Source: Pontibacter roseus DSM 17521
GTDB lineage: Bacteria; Bacteroidota; Bacteroidia; Cytophagales; Hymenobacteraceae
Direction of reading: 5' to 3'
DNA: 64,000 nucleotides
NCBI RefSeq assembly: GCF_000373265.1
Contig: NZ_KB890769.1
Span: 113,302 to 177,301 of the forward strand
This document shows, piece by piece, positions 47,271 through 54,700 of this stretch. Under the pieces are notes generated by a model. It was not told where the DNA came from. It was given only the letters and a program-made list of their open reading frames with translations, and ran no database searches. The translations under genes were made by a program, and so were the position numbers. Positions within the stretch are counted from its first letter, which is position 1; every line of letters starts with the position of its first letter.

Positions 47271-47831
47271 ATGTTCTCACCTGATTTGCCTGAACCGGTC
47301 CTTTTTCACCCTCTGAAACACCACCTGGGGTATGCCAAAGCGTTCATAGAGCAAGGTTTGCATGCTCCCACGGCGGAACTGCAAGCGGCCTTGCGCACGC
47401 TGGGCTCCTCGCAAATGGATGTCTATATCGGGCAGATGACAGTGGCACAGATAGCCGAGGAGGTAGTGGTATACCTGCAAAGCCAGAGCCTGCTGCGGCC
47501 CGCCGCATTCCGGCTCCACCTCAACGCTGGTGGCGCAGACTATAGCACCCTGCCCCTATCGGATGGCTCCGGCTGGATACTGCGCTGGGGCACTGTGGCC
47601 GGTAGGCATGTGCACCTGCACCCGGCCCGTTACTCCCCCCATACCTGGCGCATCAAAGCCAACACACCCAAGACGGCATTGGCCGCCAGCATCGCTTCCA
47701 GACAATCAGACATACCTGCCCTTGATGTACAGCTGGTCAACCGGGTGCGGGTGGAGTGGCTGGGGCTGCCACCCGTAAAAGACCTAGGTGCAGCAGCGGG
47801 TTTTGAGCGGGTGCTCGGTTTGCTGGCTTAG
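47271..47831 (+). CDS. hypothetical protein
   Basis: 186 residues, no signal peptide or membrane helix. The central part (LHLNAGGADYSTLPLSDGSGWILRWGTVAGRHVHLHPARYSPHTWRIKANTPKTA) looks like a soluble mixed alpha-beta fold. No family recognised. Coding is supported by length and codon use. It converges on the LytTR regulator gene. Confidence 0.7.
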   Translation: MFSPDLPEPVLFHPLKHHLGYAKAFIEQGLHAPTAELQAALRTLGSSQMDVYIGQMTVAQIAEEVVVYLQSQSLLRPAAFRLHLNAGGADYSTLPLSDGSGWILRWGTVAGRHVHLHPARYSPHTWRIKANTPKTALAASIASRQSDIPALDVQLVNRVRVEWLGLPPVKDLGAAAGFERVLGLLA

Positions 47832-47856
47832 GTATAGCTTGCTTTATTATCCAGGA

Positions 47857-48615
47857 TTAGGGTTTGCTGGGGGAAGTATTCAGGTGCTCAATCATCGCCA
47901 AGAAGTTCTCTTTGTAGGTTTCGCCTACAGGTATGACGGCCTCGCCTATGAAAATCCTGTTCCGCTCGATGGAGTCTATCTTGTCAAGGGAGATGATGTA
48001 GGACTTGTGCACCCGCACGAACTGCTGGCCCGGAAGCTGCTCTTCCATCTTCTTGATGTTCCGCAGCGAAAGTATCCGCTCCGTCTTCGTGTAGATGGAC
48101 ACGTAGTTCTGCAGACCCTCCACATACAGAATGTCATCCAACCTCACTTTGACGATTTTATACTCCGTCTTCACAAAGATGATGTCGCGGGAAATCTTAT
48201 CAACTGCGTTTTCTATCGGTTGAGGCGCGGGAGCCGGCACGTTGGATTGTTGCATTTCGAGGAGCTGCCGTGCCTTTTGCGCCGCCTTGTAAAACCGGTC
48301 AAAGGCGATGGGCTTGAGCAGGTAGTCTATGACATTGTGCTCATAGCCCTCCAGCGCATACTCGGTGTAGGCGGTCGTCAGGATGACGCGGCACTTGTCC
48401 CCCAGAATCTTCATCACCTGTATACCTGTCAGCTCAGGCATCTGTATGTCCAGGAAGAGTAGGTCTATCTTTTCCTGCTCCACGAGCCGGAGCGCCTCCA
48501 GCGCACTGGTGGTACTGGCCACAAACTCCAGGAAATCTATCTTGTTGATGTAGTCTGTGAGGATGTCCAGGGCCAGGGGTTTGTCGTCTACCACAAGGCA
48601 GCGTATTGTTTTCAT
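47857..48615 (-). CDS. LytTR-family response regulator
   Basis: 252-residue two-component regulator. The receiver domain (about 1-120) has the phospho-acceptor Asp in LLFLDIQMPELTG and the conserved Lys in YLLKPI. The LytTR DNA-binding domain (about 150-245) carries DIIFVKTEYKIVKVRLDDILYVEGLQNYVSIYT and the FVRVHKSYIISLDKI signature. It lies 18 bases after the histidine kinase gene. Targets may include nearby genes such as the ABC export operon (inference from location only). Confidence 0.94.
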   Translation of the reverse strand: MKTIRCLVVDDKPLALDILTDYINKIDFLEFVASTTSALEALRLVEQEKIDLLFLDIQMPELTGIQVMKILGDKCRVILTTAYTEYALEGYEHNVIDYLLKPIAFDRFYKAAQKARQLLEMQQSNVPAPAPQPIENAVDKISRDIIFVKTEYKIVKVRLDDILYVEGLQNYVSIYTKTERILSLRNIKKMEEQLPGQQFVRVHKSYIISLDKIDSIERNRIFIGEAVIPVGETYKENFLAMIEHLNTSPSKP

Positions 48616-48633
48616 GGTGTGTCTTATTCAGTT

Positions 48634-49734
48634 CTAAAGTGCCTCTGCAGGTATAGCCTTGGCTTTCATCGTTTTGGCTTTGGCAGCCAGGATGTTGTGC
48701 AGTTGTAGAGTGAGGTTGACGGTATAGGTATGCTCGTCTTCAGAGATACCCAGGTCATACCTGTCCGGGTATAGCAACTCCAGTCGGCGGCGCACATTGG
48801 CCAGCCCGATGCCGCCGGTCCTGTCTTTCTGGTCTCTGTTTTTCCGGTTATACACCCTGAACAGCAGCGTGCCACCTTCTACCTGCAGCCGGATGTCTAT
48901 CGGGTGGGCCGGGTCTGTGCAGATGCCGTGTTTGAAGGCGTTCTCTACGAAGGAGATGAGCAGGAGCGGCGCAATATGGTTTTTTGCCATGTTTCCTGCG
49001 CAGCTATACCTGATGTAGGCATTCCCTTTTAGCCCGATTTTCTGCAGCTCCACGACATCCTGCAGGTAATCGGCCTCCTTGCTGAGCGGCACTCGCTCCT
49101 GCTCGCTCTCGCGCAGCATGTAGCGCAGCAAACCCGACAGCTTAAGCAGGGCATTGGGCGCAAGGTCTGATTTCTGGTAGGTGAGCGCGTAAATGTCGTT
49201 GATGGTGTTGAACAGGAAGTGTGGGTTTATCTGCGACTTCAGGAAGGCTAGTTCCGTGGTCAGTTTTGCCTTCTCCAGCTCCTTCTTCTCGTCCTGCGCC
49301 TTGAAATAGTCCACCACATAGCCATAAGCTATACCTAGCATCAGGTACATCAGGCTCGCGTTGAGCACACTCTGGAAAATCCAGACCATCGTAATTTCGC
49401 GTCCATAGGTGGCCCAACTGAAGTACTTCAAAAGGATGATTTCCAGCAGGTAGTGTACCGGCGTAAAGGCCACCAGCAGCAGCAGCACGCTCAGCGCATA
49501 CAGCCCATACCTGCCCTTGCCGAAAAAGCAGGGTACCAGCACCAGCGCATTGACATAAAACAATGCCGCTGTCAGCAGCGTGCGCACAAAGTCGATGGCC
49601 GTGGTTTTATAGAGCGAGGCCAGTGTGTACTGGGCATCATAGAAGTAGTAATACTGGAAGCCGTAAATCGTGTCCTTGAAGAAGTCGAAGAACCAGAACA
49701 GGCAGTGGAAGAGGATGATTTTCTTCTTATTCAT
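48634..49734 (-). CDS. LytS/YehU-type sensor histidine kinase
   Basis: 366 residues from the ATG at 49734 (MNKKKIILFHCLFWFFDFF); the longer frame to 49797 adds an improbable segment. Four membrane helices (about 10-150) are followed by the His_kinase domain with the phosphorylated His in LKSQINPHFLFNTINDIYAL, and a HATPase domain with NAFKHGI and GGIGLANVRRRLELLYP. It phosphorylates the downstream LytTR regulator. The signal is unknown; there is no extracellular sensor domain. Confidence 0.92.
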   Translation of the reverse strand: MNKKKIILFHCLFWFFDFFKDTIYGFQYYYFYDAQYTLASLYKTTAIDFVRTLLTAALFYVNALVLVPCFFGKGRYGLYALSVLLLLVAFTPVHYLLEIILLKYFSWATYGREITMVWIFQSVLNASLMYLMLGIAYGYVVDYFKAQDEKKELEKAKLTTELAFLKSQINPHFLFNTINDIYALTYQKSDLAPNALLKLSGLLRYMLRESEQERVPLSKEADYLQDVVELQKIGLKGNAYIRYSCAGNMAKNHIAPLLLISFVENAFKHGICTDPAHPIDIRLQVEGGTLLFRVYNRKNRDQKDRTGGIGLANVRRRLELLYPDRYDLGISEDEHTYTVNLTLQLHNILAAKAKTMKAKAIPAEAL

Positions 49735-49908
49735 CCCTAAAAATAGAAGAATAGATTTGAATATGACTAGCAAAATATACCAACTAAGTAAAAACATACA
49801 GCAACCGCTATACCTGCTGTAGCAACCTGTTTCTGCCCCTCATCTGGCGTTCGTCAACTGAAAACGCCGGTTGGTGTATTGTGTTCGCTAGGCCTGCTCC
49901 GGGGCGTG

Positions 49909-49916
49909 TATGTTTG
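49909..49916 (+). promoter_or_regulatory. -7 box for the S41 protease gene
   Basis: TATGTTTG matches TAnnTTTG, 40 bases before the ATG at 49956. The nearest TTG is too far upstream for a normal -33. Confidence 0.35.
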
Positions 49917-49955
49917 TATCAGTTAATCGCTACAGACACAACACACACTATACCC

Positions 49956-50957
49956 ATGAAAAAGCCACTCTGCATCTTCGTTCTTCTTTTTGCCTCTGTA
50001 CAGCTCTCTTTCGCCCAAACAATGCCCGACTCCGTGAAGGCCTATGTGACGCAGGCGCTGGATATCATGAAGAGAGAATCCATCCACAAGCACCAGGTGG
50101 ATTGGGACAAAGTCTATGCCCAGACCTTTGAGAAAGCGAAGAACGTCAGCACCATAAAAGAAGCCTACCCGGCTATCAACTATGCCTTAGCGGAACTGAA
50201 GGACGGCCACAGCAGGCTATACGAGCCCGAAATCATCCGTTCTTTGAAAGAATCAGGGTATGCCGGAACAACTACTCAAAAGCTGCCTATGCCAACAGGA
50301 AACATGATTGACGGGAAGTATGCCTTTATCTCCATACCTGGTTTTGCTGCTATGCAGAACAAAGAACAGCTCGCTTTTGTAGACTCTGTGCAGAGCGTAA
50401 TCAAATTTTTGGATGCGCAGAACCCCAAAGGCTGGATTATAGACTTGCGCCTGAACCAAGGTGGAAACCTGGAACCAATGTATGCGGGTTTGATACCTTT
50501 GTTAGGGGAAGGGAAACTGATTGGCTGGGCAGATGCAGATAACAAGATAACCTACCAGACCTACAAGAATGGGGCAGTCACCGGCCTGTTCGACAGCCTG
50601 GAGCATAGCATTGAAAAGCCATACACGGTAAAAAGCAAGAACCTGCCCATAGCAGTGCTGATAGGAAGCAGCACCGCAAGCTCAGGCGAAATGACGGCCA
50701 TCGCGTTTGTAGGCAGGAAGCATACAAAGCTCATAGGCACCAACACAGTTGGGTTGACCACCGGCAATAACCCAAGAGTTTTATCGGATGGTGCGTGGCT
50801 GAACTTGACCTCCTCCAGAGCGGCGGACCGCAGCGGCAGGGTATACGGCAAAGGGCTGACTCCTGACATCACCCTGCAACTTACGAAAAGCACCATCACG
50901 AACAGCTACTTATACATCAGCGCCGCCATCAGGCACATCGACAAACCCAAGAAATAA
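49956..50957 (+). CDS. S41-family (tail-specific) peptidase
   Basis: 333 residues from the ATG at 49956 (MKKPLCIFVLLFASVQLSFAQ, a clear signal peptide); the frame extending to 49881 is upstream noise. The catalytic core has GWIIDLRLNQGGNLEPMYAGLIPLLG and the nucleophile serine in IGSSTASSGEMTAIAF. An N-terminal helical region with LAELKDGHSRLY is typical of the family. No PDZ domain is obvious, so it resembles short C-terminal processing or tricorn-core-like peptidases. Exported to the periplasm. Single-gene unit. Confidence 0.9.
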   Translation: MKKPLCIFVLLFASVQLSFAQTMPDSVKAYVTQALDIMKRESIHKHQVDWDKVYAQTFEKAKNVSTIKEAYPAINYALAELKDGHSRLYEPEIIRSLKESGYAGTTTQKLPMPTGNMIDGKYAFISIPGFAAMQNKEQLAFVDSVQSVIKFLDAQNPKGWIIDLRLNQGGNLEPMYAGLIPLLGEGKLIGWADADNKITYQTYKNGAVTGLFDSLEHSIEKPYTVKSKNLPIAVLIGSSTASSGEMTAIAFVGRKHTKLIGTNTVGLTTGNNPRVLSDGAWLNLTSSRAADRSGRVYGKGLTPDITLQLTKSTITNSYLYISAAIRHIDKPKK

Positions 50958-50973
50958 CAGATTGAGATAAATC

Positions 50974-51020
50974 AAAACAGGCAGTGCTACTCCTAAGAAT
51001 AGCACTGCCTGTTTTATTAT
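50974..51020 (+). terminator. terminator after the S41 peptidase
   Basis: Perfect stem AAAACAGGCAGTGCT (50974-50988) and AGCACTGCCTGTTTT (51001-51015), followed by ATTATG. Confidence 0.85.
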
Positions 51021-51139
51021 GTGGGTATCTGTCTTTATCGTTAACAGCAATGATATTATCCGACGTGCTATAAAATCATCAACTATCGGTGCTGCTACCA
51101 AACAGGCTTTGTTGCCAGGGTAAGGTATGGTTGGCTGAC

Positions 51140-51349
51140 TTATTCTTCCAGTTGCAGCACCACTGCCCTGGCGACTATCCAATAGGACAAAAAACTGAAC
51201 AGGAAGACCATACAAAAGACTAGGAATACTTCTGCTATACCTGCGCCTACACTGCCGCCGACGTAGCCTGCCAGTAGCAGGGGCAGAATAAAGCCCAATA
51301 CAAAAATCAACCTGATGGTGTTTCCGGGTACGCGCTTCATCTGCTCCAT
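51140..51349 (-). CDS. small two-helix membrane protein
   Basis: 69 residues with two hydrophobic segments (LIFVLGFILPLLLAGYVGGSVG and VFLVFCMVFLFSFLSYWIVA). No family recognised. It is supported by a plausible ATG and its upstream control-like array of GTTATA words at 51362-51436. It could be an inner-membrane accessory or stress protein. Confidence 0.6.
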   Translation of the reverse strand: MEQMKRVPGNTIRLIFVLGFILPLLLAGYVGGSVGAGIAEVFLVFCMVFLFSFLSYWIVARAVVLQLEE

Positions 51350-51361
51350 AGCAAGGCCGTT

Positions 51362-51436
51362 TATAACATTATAAATATTCCATGTTATAGCTTTACGGCT
51401 ACATCGTTATAAAGTTGGTATTGCTATATAGTTATA
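51362..51436. promoter_or_regulatory. four GTTATA words at 22-25 bp spacing
   Basis: GTTATA occurs at 51362-51367 (as TATAAC), 51384-51389, 51406-51411 and 51431-51436. Start-to-start distances are 22, 22 and 25 bases, so all lie on about the same face of the helix, directly upstream of the small membrane protein gene. Candidate operator array. Confidence 0.45.
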
Positions 51437-51468
51437 AAAAAAGAGCCACTTTAGGAGGTGGCTCTTCT
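51436..51468 (-). terminator. lpdA terminator
   Basis: AAGAGCCAC (51441-51449) pairs with GTGGCTCTT (51458-51466). On the minus strand a T run follows. Confidence 0.8.
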
Positions 51469-51491
51469 ATACCTTGCTTTAAGGCTAATCA

Positions 51492-52895
51492 CTAAATGTG
51501 CAGCGCACGGTTATCCGTAGCGGCCAGGCAGGCTTCTTTCATGGCTTCGGTATAGGTTGGGTGGGCATGGCTCATGCGGGCGATGTCTTCTGCAGAGGCA
51601 CGGAATTCCATTGCTACCACCGCTTCGGCAATGAGGTCGGCTATACGCGGGCCAATCATGTGCACGCCCAGAATCTCATCCGTTTCCTTATCGGCCAGCA
51701 CCTTCACAAACCCGTCGGTGTCCATAGACGCTTTGGCACGGCCAGAGGCTTTGAACGGGAAGGAACCTGTCTTGTAGGCACGGCCCTGCTCCTTCAACTG
51801 CTCCTCTGTAAAGCCTACGCCTGCCACTTCCGGCCAGGTATACACCACACCCGGAATCAGGTTATAATTGATGTGCGGCTTCTGCCCTACCATGTGCTCG
51901 GCCACAAACACACCTTCTTCTTCGGCTTTGTGGGCCAGCATAGCGCCACGCACCACGTCGCCTATGGCATATATGCCCGGTACATTCGTCTCCAGGTGGT
52001 CGTTTACGGCTATCATGCCGCGCTCTCCCATCTGCACGCCCGCATTCTCCAGGCCAAGGCCTTCGGTATATGGCCTGCGTCCTACCGATACCAGCACGTA
52101 GTCCCCATCAAAAGTCACCGTCTCCCCTTTCGGGTTTTCGGCCGTCACAGTCACGGTCTCGCCTTCGTTGGTGGCACCGGTCACTTTGTGGTTGAAGAAG
52201 AACTCAAAGCCGAGCGTCTTCTTCAGGATGCGCTGCAGCTCTTTGCCCAGCGAGCGGTCCATGGTCGGGATGATGGCATCCATGTACTCTACCACCTGCA
52301 CCTTGGTACCCAGGCGCGCATACACAGACCCAAGTTCCAGACCAATCACACCACCGCCAATGATGACCATCTTCTTCGGAACCTCTGTCAACGACAAAGC
52401 CTCTGTAGACGTGATGATGCGTTTCTTCTCAATTGGCAGGAAGGGCAGCGCTGTCGGTTTAGAACCTGTCGCGATGATGGTCTTGTCTGTCTCAATCTCC
52501 TGCACGTTGCCGTCTATACCTGCTACCTTGATTCTGTTCTTGTCCACGAAAGAACCCAGGCCATAGTATGTGTCAATCTTGTTCTTCTTCATCAGGAACG
52601 CAATGCCGTCGTTGTTTGACTTCACCACTTCGCCCTTGCGTTTAATCATCTGCTGGATGTTCACCTGCAGGTTGTCCAACTCAATGCCGTGCGTCTGGAA
52701 GGTATGCGCCGCATTGTGGTAGTGCTCCGATGAGTCGAGCAGCGCCTTGGAAGGTATACAGCCTACGTTCAGACAGGTACCACCCAGCACGTTATACTTT
52801 TCAACAATAGCAGTCTTAAGCCCCAGCTGTGCACAGCGTATAGCCGCCACATATCCGCCAGGACCAGAACCGATTACGGTTACATCGTATTTCAT
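51492..52895 (-). CDS. lpdA: dihydrolipoamide dehydrogenase (E3)
   Basis: 467-residue FAD/NAD flavoprotein that reoxidises lipoyl groups of 2-oxoacid dehydrogenases. FAD-binding GSGPGGYVAAIRCAQLG is at the N-terminus, the redox disulfide is in GGTCLNVGCIPSKALL (Cys about 40 and 45), the NAD motif is VIIGGGVIGLELGSVYARLG, and the active-site base is in HAHPTYTEAM. It follows sucA and sucB in the same direction, but a terminator after sucB (52951-52988) suggests its own promoter, fitting its use by several complexes. Confidence 0.96.
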   Translation of the reverse strand: MKYDVTVIGSGPGGYVAAIRCAQLGLKTAIVEKYNVLGGTCLNVGCIPSKALLDSSEHYHNAAHTFQTHGIELDNLQVNIQQMIKRKGEVVKSNNDGIAFLMKKNKIDTYYGLGSFVDKNRIKVAGIDGNVQEIETDKTIIATGSKPTALPFLPIEKKRIITSTEALSLTEVPKKMVIIGGGVIGLELGSVYARLGTKVQVVEYMDAIIPTMDRSLGKELQRILKKTLGFEFFFNHKVTGATNEGETVTVTAENPKGETVTFDGDYVLVSVGRRPYTEGLGLENAGVQMGERGMIAVNDHLETNVPGIYAIGDVVRGAMLAHKAEEEGVFVAEHMVGQKPHINYNLIPGVVYTWPEVAGVGFTEEQLKEQGRAYKTGSFPFKASGRAKASMDTDGFVKVLADKETDEILGVHMIGPRIADLIAEAVVAMEFRASAEDIARMSHAHPTYTEAMKEACLAATDNRALHI

Positions 52896-52950
52896 TTGTT
52901 TTATACTTTAGTGAGAGCCGAACCCTCGTTCTGTATTTGATTCTAAGCAA

Positions 52951-52990
52951 AAAAAGGAGGAGCAAACTCTGTCGCTTACCCCTCCTCCAT
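52951..52990 (-). terminator. terminator between sucB and lpdA
   Basis: GGAGGAG (52956-52962) and CTCCTCC (52982-52988). On the minus strand the stem is followed by seven T. It lies about 15 bases after the sucB stop. Confidence 0.78.
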
Positions 52991-53002
52991 TCTTTCAATA
53001 AA

Positions 53003-54604
53003 TTAAACGCCTAACAGCAGTCTCATTGGATCTTCCAACAGCTCTTTCACACGAACCAGGAAGCTCACGGACTCACGTCCATCGATGATGCGGTGGTCAT
53101 AAGAGAGCGCCAAATACATCATCGGGCGAATCTCCACCTGTCCGTTCACGGCAACCGGGCGCTGCACGATGTTGTGCATACCTAGTATAGCCGACTGCGG
53201 CGCGTTGATGATTGGCGTCGACATCATGGAGCCGAATACACCACCATTGGTGATGGTGAAGGTACCGCCCGTCATCTCCTCAATAGACAATTTACCGTCG
53301 CGCGCTTTTTTGGCCAGACGAATCACTTCTTTCTCGATGCCATCCAGCGTCAGCTGCTCCGCGTTGCGGATAACCGGCACCACCAGGCCTTTTGGAGAAG
53401 AGACGGCGATGGAGATGTCGCAGAAATCGTTGAACACCATGTCATTTCCGTCAATCATAGCGTTTACCGCTGGCCACTCCTGGAGGGCAACGGTACACGC
53501 CTTCGTGAAGAAGGACATGAAACCAAGGCCCACCTCGTGCTTCTCCTTGAACTTGTCTTTGTACTTCGCGCGGATGTCCATGATAGGCTTCATGTCTACC
53601 TCGTTGAAGGTAGTCAGCATGGCCGTCTCGTTTTTCACCTGTACCAGGCGTCGGGCAACTGTCTTACGCAGTGAGCTCATTTTCTCACGGCGCTGATTGC
53701 GGTCGCCACTAGCAGCAGGAGCAGCAGCCTCCTGCTTGGCGGCCGGAGCCGCGGACTGGGCCGCAGCTGGCTGAGCGGCAGGTCTTGCCTGGGCGTTCTG
53801 CGCGTCCTCTTTGGTGATGCGGCCGTCACGACCTGAACCCTGTACATCACCTGGGTTGATGCCTTTCTCAGCCAATATTTTACCGGCGGCCGGAGACGGT
53901 GTGCCAGAAGCATAAGTCTGAGCGCCTGTCGCAGCGGCAGCGGCTGGCTGAGCCGCCTGCTGGGCAGCAGGAGCACTTGGTTGAGCAGCTGGTCTAGCAG
54001 CGCCTGCACCGGCTCCTGCCACAATGCGGCAAAGCAGCCCGCCAATTTCTACTGTGTCGCCCTGCTGGGCTACAATTTGCAGTGTACCGGCAGCCTCGGC
54101 TGGCAGTTCAAAGGTCGCCTTGTCTGATTCCAACTCGGCGATAACCTCGTCCATGGCAACCTGGTCTCCGTCGTTCTTCAACCAGTTGGCTATGGTCACT
54201 TCCGTGATAGACTCACCTACGGTCGGTACGCGCATCTCCACAGTTTCGGCGGTGCCTTGCGCAGCAGCCGGAGCTGAATCTTGAGCAGGAGCGGCGGCTT
54301 GTTGGGCAGCAGGGGCTGCCGTTTCCTGTTTGGCGGCAGGGGCCGCAGCCGGTGCGCTGCCTGTCGCTCCGTTCTGCTCGATGCGGCAGATGGTGGCGCC
54401 TACTTCAATGGTATCGCCTTCCTGCGCAACGATGCGTAAAATGCCTGCGGCTTCAGCGGGCAGTTCGAAGGTGGCTTTGTCAGATTCCAGCTCAGCAATT
54501 ACCTCATCCATCTCCACACGGTCGCCGTCTTTCTTTAGCCACTGGGCTATGGTCACCTCGGTGATTGACTCACCTACAGCAGGCACTTTTACTTCTAAGC
54601 TCAT
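53003..54604 (-). CDS. sucB: 2-oxoglutarate dehydrogenase E2, two lipoyl domains
   Basis: 533-residue dihydrolipoyllysine succinyltransferase. Two lipoyl domains are present (about 1-78 and 120-198), each with the lipoylated Lys in ELESDKATFELPAEAAG. They are joined by Ala/Pro/Gln linkers and followed by an E3-binding domain (GKILAEKGINPGDVQGSGRDGRITKED) and the catalytic domain ending in DHRIIDGRESVSFLVRVKELLEDP. E. coli SucB has one lipoyl domain, so the second is a duplication; the two repeats are nearly identical. It lies 96 bases after sucA. Confidence 0.94.
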   Translation of the reverse strand: MSLEVKVPAVGESITEVTIAQWLKKDGDRVEMDEVIAELESDKATFELPAEAAGILRIVAQEGDTIEVGATICRIEQNGATGSAPAAAPAAKQETAAPAAQQAAAPAQDSAPAAAQGTAETVEMRVPTVGESITEVTIANWLKNDGDQVAMDEVIAELESDKATFELPAEAAGTLQIVAQQGDTVEIGGLLCRIVAGAGAGAARPAAQPSAPAAQQAAQPAAAAATGAQTYASGTPSPAAGKILAEKGINPGDVQGSGRDGRITKEDAQNAQARPAAQPAAAQSAAPAAKQEAAAPAASGDRNQRREKMSSLRKTVARRLVQVKNETAMLTTFNEVDMKPIMDIRAKYKDKFKEKHEVGLGFMSFFTKACTVALQEWPAVNAMIDGNDMVFNDFCDISIAVSSPKGLVVPVIRNAEQLTLDGIEKEVIRLAKKARDGKLSIEEMTGGTFTITNGGVFGSMMSTPIINAPQSAILGMHNIVQRPVAVNGQVEIRPMMYLALSYDHRIIDGRESVSFLVRVKELLEDPMRLLLGV

Positions 54605-54615
54605 ATTTTTTTATC

Positions 54616-54643
54616 AATTATGAATTACGAATTATGAATTACG
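54616..54643. repeat. direct repeat of AATTATGAATTACG
   Basis: Two adjacent perfect 14-bp copies (54616-54629 and 54630-54643) in the sucA-sucB gap. Purpose unknown; short AT-rich tandem repeats are common in spacers. Confidence 0.6.
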
Positions 54644-54700
54644 CATGCGCAGGTATAGCGGACAACACCATGTTGGATTATCCCCTATACCTGCCCATGA

